Assembly: GCA_022606425.2 (NCBI GenBank)
Contig: JAHDVF020000240.1
Span: 868,001 to 932,000, forward strand
Direction of reading: 5' to 3'
Source: Lepidostoma basale
Lineage: Eukaryota > Arthropoda > Insecta > Trichoptera > Lepidostomatidae
DNA: 64,000 nucleotides
This document shows positions 55,319 through 64,000 of the stretch, piece after piece (the stretch's first letter is position 1; each line of letters begins with the position of its first letter). The translations under genes and the position numbers were made by a program. The notes under the pieces are model-generated. The model made no database searches and was not told the origin of the DNA. It saw only the letters and a program-made list of their open reading frames with translations.

Positions 55319-55975
55319 AAAACTAACTAATTAACCATCACGCCGTAGGCAGAAATAATGGACTGCCACACTTTTCTTTTCTGGCATACTTCTTTCGATT
55401 CCTCAACATTCATACATCATTTCACGCATCCACGTCGATTTATCCGACTTCTCACGTGGCCGACATTCAACATTTCATTTATTTTGATCGTGCCACCTTT
55501 TCCTCGGTCTTCCTCTATTTCTAGTTCCATTTACATCGTTAAAATATACTTTTTTACTATCTTTCTTTCTTCATTCATTCTTTCCATGTGTCTTAACTAT
55601 TTTAATGATCCTTTCATTATTTTGTGCATAACACATGTCATTTTCATTTGACACTCACACATTTTCCTTTGACACTCACACATTTTCATTTGACGCTCAC
55701 ATACACAGAGTAGTATTCACACATTAGTCTAAGAGATCTCATTTCTACTGCATTTATTTTACTTTAATCCATATTTTGCCAGTTTCGTGCTTCGCTTCCA
55801 AACATAAGGGTCGGTACAAGAACACCATTGTGCACTGCCATTTTAGCTTCATTGGATAAGTTTTTTTTTCTAATTCTATTTACATCGTAAACACATAATT
55901 TTTTAAACATTCTTTCTTCATTCATTCTATCCATGTGTCCAAAATATCTTAATGATCCTTTTATTAATTATAATC
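55319..55975 (-). mobile_element. (GTTA)n LINE, 3' end, plus a second short piece
   Basis: aaaactaactaattaaccat cacgccg, gaccgaggaaaaggtggcac type sequence on minus, ending at about 55850; a second minus scrap (55865-55975) repeats the segment with ttctttcttcattcattcta tccatgtgtcc. Tandem duplication of part of the LINE or two insertions. Confidence 0.7.
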
Positions 55976-56105
55976 TTAACTACGTTTATTTTCAAAACGA
56001 TTTTTTTTTAATTTTACATTGAGTAAAATTTGCTAACTTTTGAATTTTTATTTATTTATATGATTCTGAATAAGTAATCCCTAAGTAAATTTGACTCAAA
56101 GTAAA

Positions 56106-56315
56106 ATAAAGAGAGAAGATAGGAAAACGTGGCACAATCAAATCAATCAAATAATTAATGTCGGTCATGTGAGAAGTCGGAGAAAAACGTGCGTGCATGA
56201 CAAGATGTATGAATGTGGAGGAGGCGAGAGAGGTATGTCAGGACAGAACAGTGTGGCGTTCCATTATTTCTGCCTACCCCTCCGGGGAGACGGCGTGAGG
56301 GTTAGTTAGTTAGTA
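56106..56315 (+). mobile_element. (GTTA)n LINE, 3' stub
   Basis: agaagataggaaaacgtggc acaatcaaatcaatcaaata ... ggggagacggcgtgagggtt agttagttag. Confidence 0.8.
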
Positions 56316-56334
56316 AAATAAAATAAAAATTCGA

Positions 56335-57095
56335 TTAGAAAATAAATTTTAGTTTATAAATTGTTGATCATTAGCTTTGTTCGTTCGTTAAATTATTAGT
56401 ACCCTTTACATCAATTTGATTGATTAATACATTAAAGTAAATATAAAAGTTTACTTAACCTTTCCCTTACGGTGCTAAAATAAAAACGTGCGTTCCGGTG
56501 AAGGGTAGTCAGTACGCGTTAAAAATTAAAAATTATTAAAAAATAGGAACATTCATAGCTAATCCCCTTATATAATTATAATTGAAGTCAAAAATTATAA
56601 TAATTGAGATTTGATTGCTAAAAACATTAAAAAACCATCTGGCAACGTTCACGGAACGGGCATAGACCCGCTCTGGTTGCAAGCCCGAAAGCGACTGCCG
56701 CCGGCGCGGCGGGACGGCGAGAGTGAGAACATTGAGCTAGAACATATGCAAGAGTGAGATGCGAATATAGTGTCGCGTACTCAGCGCTACGAATTTTGTT
56801 TCCGATGTTCACAAAATACCTCCGATGTACCCGATGAATTCTGATTATTATTAATATTATTTTTTAAATCAAAGCGTAAATATATTATGGAGGAATACCT
56901 AAAATCTTAACCTTGTATTTATTAAATGTATAGAGATATTGATGGTTATTAGAAGCAACGTGTAGAAGATACCGTGTAGAAGATACCGATATAGAAGAGA
57001 TAGAGATATTGATGTAGTTAATGGCGTGGCATTTTCAAATAAAATAATTTGTTCTACCACCACCAAGCGAGTCACCAACCGAAACACTTGGGTTG
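56335..57095. mobile_element. Long-TIR (TAA) element remnant carrying a TTAA MITE
   Basis: 56395-56455 (attgattaatacattaaagt aaatataaaag) and 57021-57095 (ggcattttcaaataaaataa, accaaccgaaacacttgggt) are adjoining parts of the right arm of the element at 38364-39239, separated by the MITE copy 2. Confidence 0.65.
56459..57016. mobile_element. piggyBac-type MITE (TTAA), copy 2, inverted
   Basis: TTAA at 56455-56458 and 57017-57020. Starts cctttcccttacggtgctaa and is the reverse of 33906-34451 through ggcaacgttcacggaacggg, gagctagaacatatgcaaga. The far end is altered (gtgtagaagatacc is duplicated in tandem). Confidence 0.75.
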
Positions 57096-57168
57096 GGCTG
57101 CAGCAGTGCCATCTTGACATTATATCGTCAAGATTAGTTATTACGTCAAGATGGCACTGGCTGCAGCC
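57096..57168. repeat. Short hairpin
   Basis: ggctgcagcagtgccatctt gac / gtcaagatggcactggctgc agcc, 26-nt spacer. At the end of the long-TIR element remnant. Confidence 0.8.
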
Positions 57169-57169
57169 T

Positions 57170-57830
57170 ATGTTACTCTTACCGATCTTGTGTGTTGAAA
57201 AGGCTTGTTTTATTTACCTGGAACAAAAAAAAAACAAATTAATAAGCTTTAAATTTATGGATTTAAATAACATAAATTTAAATTATAAAATATTTCAAAT
57301 TCATTTCATAAGTGCAATGAACTCGATCTACGTCAAGTGTACTTACGAAAACCAATACAAACATTCAATTTTGTAGTTATCTTATCTTTCTATTTTAGTA
57401 TTTATAGTATCTTATTTTTTTGTAAATAAAAAAGATTACAATTGGTAAGTAGTAATGTCAAATATAACGATAATCCACGTATAAAGTTTATACTTGGGTT
57501 TTGATTATTATCTTATTTTTCCAGATTTTAAATTGTTACACTTTTATTTTATCTTATCTTAAAAATACACACGGTATAAAACATATCGAACTACGAATCA
57601 ATTTTATCTCTTGTCTATGGTATTCACATACATACAAACATATGTTTATTATAATTATTTAATTTTCATTTGTATAATTTTGTGTACACAATATTAAACT
57701 TAAAATTTCATAAGCGGTCTTAAGTTTTTTTTTAAAGTTTTGTTTTGATTCATAAAAAAAAAAAATTCAAATCGTCAAATAAGATATAAACAACATTTGA
57801 AAAAATGTCAAATCTTTTCATTTTGATTTT
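57170..57830. other. AT-rich intron, nothing recognised
   Basis: Very AT-rich; no coding frame supported. Confidence 0.45.
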
Positions 57831-57962
57831 TGTACATTTATTAAATTCAATTCATTTTGAGTATTCATTTTAACTTAATAAATAACTGAACTTAATTCCA
57901 CTAATAAGTTTACACAACATTTATTGATTCTGAGGGGGTACGAAGTTTGCCGGGTAGGCTAG
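57830..57962 (-). repeat. Interspersed repeat, partial copy of 18045-18455
   Basis: Minus strand: ctagcctacccggcaaactt cgtaccccctcagaatcaat aaatgttgtg, matching the first 130 bp of the element at 18045. Confidence 0.75.
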
Positions 57963-58246
57963 TTATTTAATAGTTTTGTGCACTGCATACTTTATTATTT
58001 ACTAGTTTTGTGCATTGTATTGTACATAAGGAATACGATAATTGATAGTGACAAGGTGCTCGGTGAAGCCTGAAAGCTGCCCGATAGGGCCTTGACATTG
58101 AATATCGTCTCCCGCCTCAGAAAACTCCAATAAATTCTATTTTTACCTGTTTACATTAACTAAGGTGTTACCCAGCGGCTCATAGCCTTACCCAAATCGC
58201 GGAAACACAGTATGATATATAAGAAGTTTTCAAATTAAGATTTAAC

Positions 58247-58465
58247 TGACTTACCATCAAACCGTTTCACCGGAGGGGTAGGCAGAGAGGATGGACCGCC
58301 ACAATGCTCTAGCATACCTCTCGAGATTTTTATATATTCAATAATCGTAACACGCAAGCACGTCGATATTTCCGACTTCGAATGTGACCGCTGTTTACCA
58401 ATTGATTAATTTGGTCATGTCATGTTTTCCTCGGCCGTACTCGGCTTAAATTTCCATTCACACTG
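58247..58465 (-). mobile_element. (GTTA)n-type LINE subfamily, 3' end
   Basis: aactgacttaccatcaaacc gtttcaccggaggggtaggc agagaggatggaccgccaca, gcacgtcgatatttccgact; no frame left. Confidence 0.7.
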
Positions 58466-58519
58466 CTTCTCATCCAAACTTTTGGAGTTACGGATTTTTA
58501 TTGATGGTTGCGGTATTAG

Positions 58520-58735
58520 TTTTGTAAAACTCCACATTAATTAATAATAGTAAACACGATTGTTTAGTGGTTTTACTTGGATTTAATTTATATAAATTGT
58601 CACAAATTTGTTTCGCCTTGCGAGGGCATTCTCAAACTGTTTTGTCGAAATGGAACGAAACAAATTTGTCACAATTTATATAATTTATATAAATTAAATC
58701 CAAGTAAAACCACTAAACAATCGTGTTTACTATTA
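58520..58735. repeat. Hairpin repeat with UUGAGAA...GAAAC arm
   Basis: Arms ttagtggttttacttggatt taatttatat / inverse. The left motif on minus has ttgagaa (58635-58629), gccctcgcaaggc, gaaac, aaattt, gtg. The right arm has lost the 5' half of the core. Confidence 0.6.
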
Positions 58736-58814
58736 TTAATTAATACATATTTTTTCTTCTATGTTCACCATATTTGTAAACAATTTTATAATATTTTAAA
58801 TATTTACATACATA

Positions 58815-58858
58815 ATATCACTGATGAAGGGCTGGTTAGTCCGAAACATGTTTGATAT
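58815..58858 (+). ncRNA. Hammerhead-ribozyme-like motif, stem II GGGCU family, best copy
   Basis: AUAUCA (58815-58820), CUGAUGA (58821-58827), extra A (58828), stem II GGGCU-GGUU-AGUCC (58829-58842, 5 bp with one G-U), GAAAC (58843-58847), AU, GUU (58850-58852, cleavage expected after it), UGAUAU (58853-58858), which pairs perfectly with AUAUCA. The core, stem II and a 6-bp stem I are all intact. The segment ACAUGU is self-complementary, so stem III is very short in a monomer and could form between two molecules. Type I topology, as in Penelope-like elements and animal retrozymes. Confidence 0.7.
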
Positions 58859-58869
58859 AATTTTTTTTT

Positions 58870-59535
58870 TTTTTAAATAAATGTGAGCGTTGTATACAAA
58901 GTATATAAAAACAGAAACATTACAAATTTTTGTTTCGTTAATCCCAAGAAGTACTTACGTAACTTCTTATGTGCGCACATAAGTACACAAACCTTTTTTT
59001 TAATATAAAGAATGAATTTTTTTAAACCAATATTAAAAGTTGACGGTATTTTTAAAAAAAAACTGCCGTAGACTTACAATGTATTAAAGCTAAAAATAGT
59101 CATTCGTTACGTATTGTCGATGCAACAAGGGGTCGTAACGAACGAGGTGGTTTTCCTATACCACCCTGTGGCCGGGTAGATTGGCACAGAGCCTTATGTA
59201 CACAGGGGACACTCATTAGCGCGGCTCTCTCTACTCCATTAGACTGGCATTCTATGCTGGCGTAGTTAAGCACGGGACGCGGTCCGACGTGGAAATGTAA
59301 TGGTTTAGTAATACTAGCTTTATTGTGTTTACACTGCCGCGATGTTATCACAAAATTGATTATAAAAACATACGAAGGCTACGCTAAAATGAATGAACTA
59401 CTCGTTCAGTTCCAATCTTATGTTTAAATTTTTTTTTATTCTTTCCATAAAAACAAAAATTCATTTTTTTAAGGCCCAATTAATTTTATACTCTTGCATT
59501 AACGAAACTGGTTGTATGTTAACCTATAGTATTCG
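58870..59535. other. Intron; a GC-richer segment at 59100-59350
   Basis: 59100-59350 is more complex than its flanks (taccaccctgtggccgggta, cacgggacgcggtccgacgt). A minus frame there has no motif I recognise. No repeat partner found. Confidence 0.3.
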
Positions 59536-59540
59536 TTAGC

Positions 59541-60244
59541 ATGGAACTGGCAAAAGAAGGATGAAAGTAGAATAATAAATAATGAAAAGAAATAAAGAAT
59601 AATGAAATTAGACGATTTCCTTTCATATTAGTGAAAGCACGTTCAGAAGACAAATACTCTTGACTTTAGGGAGTTTCTTGTATTCCTAAAGTCAAACCAT
59701 CACTCATGCGTTCCTGGTATTATATATTGTGTTTTTACCTGTTCTCAATAGATGCCTTAAATTATAATTGTTGTTTGTAATATCTATTGAGAAAAATAAA
59801 CTGATTTGATTTGAAATAAATGCAGTAGAAATGAGATTTCTAAGATGAATGTGTGGTAAATCTGGATATGATAGAGTGTCAAATGCAAGTATAAGAAGTG
59901 AATGCCTAGTGAATGAAAGTATTATGAATAAAATAATGAAAGTGTCGTTAAGATGGTTTGGACAAATGGAAAGAATGAGTAAAGAGAACGGTGAAGAAGG
60001 TTTATGTAAACGACGTGTACGGAGCTAGAAATAGAGGAAGGCCGAGAAAAACGTGGCACGATCAAATCAATCAAATATTGAATGTCGGTCACGTGAGGAG
60101 TCGAAGAAATCGACGTGCGTGCATGCCAATATGTATGAATGTAGAGGAATCGAGAGAAGTATGTCAGGACAGAACAGTGTGGCGGTCCATTCTTTCTGCC
60201 TACCCCTCCGCGGAGACAGCGTGATGGTTAGATAATTAGTTAGT
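59541..60244 (+). mobile_element. (GTTA)n LINE 3' end interrupted by a Jockey/CR1-like tail
   Basis: gaactggcaaaagaaggatg aaagtagaataa | insertion 59590-59815 | aataaatgcagtagaaatga ... VYVNDVYGARNRGRPRKTWH, VWRSILSAYPSAETA-stop; tail gatggttagataattagtta. Confidence 0.85.
59590..59815 (+). mobile_element. Jockey/CR1-like LINE 3' UTR, nested
   Basis: gtgaaagcacgttcagaaga caaatactcttgacttt ... aataaactgatttgatttga: same 3' UTR as 12870-13072, inserted in the (GTTA)n LINE. Confidence 0.8.
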
Positions 60245-60249
60245 ATTCG

Positions 60250-60668
60250 TAAGCTTGTCTCCATCCACTGCTGGACGTAAGCCTCTCCACCCCTACGCCA
60301 TCCCTCTCGGTCTCTCTCCAGTGTTCTTCAGGCCCTTCCCGCCGTCCGCACAATATCATCGCTCCACCTGGTAGGCTGTCTTCCGAACCATCGCCGGCCC
60401 AACCTTGGCCTCCATTGAGTAATCCTCTGGCTCCATCTTCCATCATCCCGTCGGCACACATGTCCAGTCCATTGCTACTTTATCTTCGCAATGCGTTTCC
60501 CTATATCGATGACCCTGGTGTGCATTCTAATCCCACGTTGGGTATATGGTCTCTAAGCGAGACACCCAACATGGATCTTTCGATGGCCCGTTGTGCAACT
60601 TTAATTTTGTGCATTGCTTCTTTAGTTAACGTCCATGTTAGCTTCCATAGGTCATCACAGGCAACATA
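60250..60668 (-). mobile_element. LINE reverse-transcriptase C-terminal fragment
   Basis: Minus strand reads through broken frames ...QWTGHVCRRDDGRWSQRITQ type, RPRLGRRWFGRQPTRWSDDI, GWRRGGEAYVQQWMET. This is the W..DI...A...W....EAYVQQW end seen in (GAA)n-type LINEs. No tail is visible at 60245. Confidence 0.65.
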
Positions 60669-61020
60669 AACTGCTCCAGCACCTTCATTTTATTTTTATA
60701 GGGAATTTTAATTATCAATAAAAAATATAAGATTAAGAAAGAATTCCGTTTTCTTATCCTAGTTATAAAACAAACTTATCTCAATCTATGTTACGCCATT
60801 AAATAGTCATGGCAGTATCGGCCCTACCTTGATGTTTTGGATATACGATTATTATACTATGTGTAATTTTGTATGATAAATCCTCTTAAATTATGAGGTA
60901 TCGTTGTAATATTTGTTTATAAAACCAATAAAATAGTTTTTAAATATAAGAATCTTGGAAGCGTTATATTATTCCATTTATATATATTCAATTAAGAAAA
61001 TGCTAAAATAATTTAGTTCT

Positions 61021-61790
61021 TCTTCTACTTCTTCTTCCTTGTTGTAGACCTATGTGGTCTGTTCTCCAGAGTGTTGCTCCTCCTTTAGGACGTCTTCCAC
61101 AAGGACGAGTCCCGTGAGGCTGATTATGTAGTGCAATATAGGGGAGTCTGGTGGTGTCCATTCTTTAAACATGACCATACCAGTCCCTTTTTCGCTGTCT
61201 GCTCCATCTTACAATATCCTCAACCTCACATATCTCTCTTATTCTGGCGTTCCTCACATGATCTCTCAGTGTCTTGCCTGCTATTGTCCTCGGTGTCTTT
61301 ATCTTGGAAGTCCTCAAAATTTAGTTGATCTTTACTGCGTCTGCCCTTGCTTCGAAGCCATATGTTATTGTTGGTCTTACGCGTGCTTTATAAATTCTCA
61401 TCTTACTCTTAATGGTCATGTCTTTGTTTTTCCATATTGTGGATTTTAGAGCGCCAGAGATTGCAGCTGCCTTGTTTACTTGGGCTTGTATTTCTTCCCA
61501 CATATCAGCTCCTCCCACCAGATCTATGCCTAGATACTTTAAGGTCCTTACCTGTTCTATGGGTTGATTTTCTATAACCATGTTATACGGTTTAGGTGTT
61601 TTGGAAAAGGTCATACATTTTGTTTTTTCGATAGAGATCGTCATGTTGTATTTCTTACAGGCGTGATGTAGTCTGTCTAACATTTTTTGTAAGTCATTAT
61701 TGTTTTCAGCTTTGATTATAGCATCGTCTGCATAACATACCACATTTGCTCTCCCATCCTATATCCCAGTTGTAGCGATTGGGTCTCCTC
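61021..61790 (-). mobile_element. (GAA)n-tailed LINE with reverse-transcriptase YADD motif
   Basis: Best reverse-transcriptase fragment here. The frame at 61321-61743 starts MVCYADDAIIKAENNNDLQK: YADD is the polymerase catalytic box. It continues KTKCMTFSKTPKP, LKYLGIDLVGG, MRIYKARVRPTITYGFEA. The C-terminal part (61021-61320) is frameshifted. The tail is the complement of gaagaagaagtagaagaag. Upstream RT and the endonuclease are missing. Confidence 0.85.
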
Positions 61791-62025
61791 TGTAAGTTCG
61801 TCCATTATCATAATTTAGTTGATTAATAATATTTTAATATACGTATTAATAACATTGAAAAACACATTCGATGAACAATTCTTTGATTTAAATATTTCAA
61901 ATTGATGAGCAATTCATTACTTAATTTTTGTATTGAGGCCAGGTTTAATTTGGTTTATATTTTAGGCTTCTTTTGTACATAAATGTTTTCTGACTAATAA
62001 CATGACTTTATCTCTTTTGTTTCAG

Positions 62026-62066
62026 ATATATTGGATCATCGCGAAGGACCTATTTTGACATTTTAA
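62026..62066 (+). CDS. KIAA0930: KIAA0930 homolog, terminal coding exon
   Basis: Codes (D)ILDHREGPILTF then TAA at 62064-62066; phase 1 start after the acceptor tcttttgtttcag at 62025. The vertebrate protein ends DILEVRQKPILMT, so this is the true C-terminus. The 6.9-kb intron before it carries many repeats. Confidence 0.95.
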
Positions 62067-62250
62067 ATTGTTGTGATAACTCATTGGACACCAATTTATA
62101 ACTGAATTATCATTTTACTGTGTTAGATTTAGCCATTGATGTCTTCTTAAGCTTGTGTTTCTCACTGCGTCCTCAGTTATGTTTTAAAACTTCTTTATCT
62201 TATTTAAAACTTCTATATAAATAAAATAAAAAAATAATTTGCATATTTTG
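62067..62250 (+). terminator. 3' UTR and polyadenylation signals of the KIAA0930 homolog
   Basis: Two overlapping AATAAA hexamers at 62220-62225 and 62225-62230, about 155 nt after the stop, followed by a T-rich stretch. Cleavage is expected near 62245-62255. Confidence 0.6.
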
Positions 62251-62479
62251 CAATCAAATGCTTGACTTTTATCCTTACTATAAATCATCTTTTGTCACGT
62301 TTTTAATATACTTGTATTTGCGCAATATTAATGCAATACTATATTTAAAAAACTATTTATACGTTTTTAAGATAATCTCATGATTTTAAAATACTGAAAT
62401 CTTTTGATGGATGTTCATTTTGAATAATAATTAAATACAACGATTTTCTTAATAACTATTTTTGATTTTTTTCTTTATT

Positions 62480-62600
62480 TTGACAGCGACTGGTTTTGTC
62501 AGGCTAGCTGGCATCGACAGACTGGTACAATTCTTTCGATTCCAGCTAGCCTGGTAAACCGGTCGCCGTCAAAATAAAGACAAAAAGTGGAAGTAGTTTT
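62480..62600. repeat. Inverted repeat with accggtcgc ends
   Basis: ttattttgacagcgactggt tttgtcaggctagctggcat / inverse at 62540-62580 (attccagctagcctggtaaa ccggtcgccgtcaaaataaa). Related to the inner pair at 38600-38660 and to 17070-17090. Confidence 0.7.
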
Positions 62601-62689
62601 CAGTCGTTTGCGCAAATTAATTGTTATTTCATTGTAATACTAATAATATAATATGGCTTCTAATTAATTTTATAATTTCTTTAACAATT

Positions 62690-62850
62690 ATGTAAAATTT
62701 CACATTCAATAATAAATACGAATGAAAATTTTCTAGAAGTTCTATTATATTTTATGGGAGTTGAATATTTAGCAAGGTGGAATATATCATTCCCGTAAAA
62801 TATAATAAAACTTCTAAAAAACAGACGTTTTCATTGGCATTACTTATAAT
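62690..62850. repeat. Hairpin repeat (ttctagaagttctattat family)
   Basis: aataaatacgaatgaaaatt ttctagaagttctattat and the inverse ataaaacttctaaaaaacag acgttttcatt, short inner region. Confidence 0.65.
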
Positions 62851-63124
62851 AATGTGACTTTCATTTGTTTGTGTACTAATCAATGAACAAGATAGACCTA
62901 GTAATCAAACATTTTCTTCATATTTGTATATATTTTATAAGCTTGTCAATTTTTAACGATATAATTATGTATGTGAATATTGTTATGCCTACAAAATAAG
63001 ACAATTGTATTTGCAATCCGCAGTTTTGTGTATTAAGTGTGATAAACCAATCATTTTTTTATAAACATAAGGCGTTAAAAACATTGAATTTATTTTAAAT
63101 AATTATTATCTAGTTTCAATCTTA

Positions 63125-63541
63125 AGGCCGTGCCACACTGTTTGAAACAAGCTCTCGACAGGGGTGACCTTGGTGGAAAGCTGTGGAGCCCACGGTTGGT
63201 GTAGCGTCCACATACTGTTGTAAACAAGCTCTCCACAGGGGTCACCTTTGTGGAGCCCACGGTTGGTGTGGCATCCACAGTAGACACCATTTTCGTTCAA
63301 TGCGTCCGCACTCCACCAATGCGATGCCGCTATGCAACTGACCTTGACTGGTGGAATGTAGAGCGCCCACATTGTGGAATGCGTGTTTACAACGGCGGGA
63401 TCCACACGCTACTATTTGCGTCCGTCCACAAAGGTTGTTAAAGGTCAAACGAATTTGTATTTCAATCAAGTGTCTACACAGTTTTAAACCGCCGGTGGAG
63501 ACTGATGTGGAGAGCTTGTTAAAAACAGTGTGGCACGGCTT
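63125..63541. mobile_element. TTA-flanked MITE (ccgtgccacactg ends), copy 2
   Basis: Ends aggccgtgccacactgtttg / inverse aaacagtgtggcacggctt, flanked by TTA at 63122-63124 and 63542-63544. Internal direct repeats of gagcccacggttggtgt. 417 bp; same family as 37049-37317. Confidence 0.85.
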
Positions 63542-63544
63542 TTA

Positions 63545-64000
63545 GGGATTATTTTTTAGCAAAGTCTATGAACAGCTGGTTTTTGGGATGCCTTTTTAAT
63601 GTAATAGTTTCCCGTTGCTTTCTGCAATTAAATTCTTTTGAAATTCCATAAATCGAATTAAATTTTTTGTACAAATATGAATTAATTTATCTCTTCATGT
63701 CAAAGATAAATAGACTCATTGCAATGGAAAAAACAGTGTTTTGATTGATAAATATTCTACACTGTTTTTTTAGTATGCTATAATATATTTGGAACTTATT
63801 TAATTATATTAATCATTAATATAATTTATTGTAGTTTGAATACGTAAAAAATGAGATTCTTATTCATTCGTTCTAGCTATCAAGCACAAATTATTTTTTA
63901 CTTAATATAAACTGAATTTATCATTAAATCACGTTAACAAAAATGTTTCCAATAGAAGTAAGATGAACAGCCATTAGAGGTGAATCTCTGTATGCCAGAA
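63545..64000. other. Downstream intergenic sequence
   Basis: AT-rich. The last 40 bases (gatgaacagccattagaggt gaatctctgtatgccagaa) resemble the complement of the dispersed repeat at 35815. No gene seen. Confidence 0.4.

Noticed and set aside
59100..59351. An 83-codon minus frame
   Set aside because: Composition is somewhat coding-like, but there is no recognisable motif and no exon signals could be tied to it.

Overview
The window is animal nuclear DNA, most likely from an insect with a large, repeat-rich, AT-rich genome. Two host genes can be recognised, both with spliceosomal introns. The rest is intron filled with transposable elements. I cannot fix the insect order from the sequence.

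Host gene 1 (+ strand) runs across almost the whole window. It is the homolog of the conserved metazoan protein KIAA0930 (DUF2045 family, function unknown). Its exons lie at 243-403, 1232-1414, 22026-22265, 46686-46934, 47018-47180, 47465-48562, 54965-55114 and 62026-62066 (stop TAA). The first exon or exons lie upstream of base 1. Reading phases agree at every junction. The exon at 47465-48562 is 1,098 nt, begins and ends in phase 1, and can be skipped without changing frame, so I read it as an optional cassette coding 366 residues.

Host gene 2 (- strand) is nested antisense in the intron after 1414. It is a sphingomyelin synthase type enzyme with a single coding exon (1488-2801). It has a splice acceptor in its 5' leader and a probable GC-rich promoter and leader exon near 5095-5260.

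The introns hold many repeats. (1) LINE fragments of at least three lineages: one ending in (GTTA)n, one ending in (GAA)n and carrying YADD in the longest copy, and a Jockey/CR1-like one ending in TTTGA units. (2) Non-autonomous elements that carry the 3' tail of the (GTTA)n LINE. (3) A tRNA-derived SINE. (4) DNA transposons with readable termini and target duplications: an internally deleted PIF/Harbinger element (TTA), TTA and TAA MITEs, two TTAA (piggyBac-type) elements, a hAT-type MITE (8-bp duplication), a pogo/Tigger-type MITE (TA) and a broken mariner. (5) Two tandem arrays (35 bp and about 61 bp).

The most unusual signal is a set of hammerhead-ribozyme-like motifs, CUGANGA - stem II - GAAAC - (2 to 6 nt) - GUH, flanked by stem I complementarity. 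They occur in several sequence-distinct repeat families, often in head-to-head inverted arms, and nearly all carry an extra nucleotide between core A9 and stem II. The copy at 58815-58858 has an intact core, a perfect 5-bp stem II and a perfect 6-bp stem I. A further set of hairpin repeats has U3/A8 in place of the C3/G8 core pair. All of this was read by eye; no search or folding was run.
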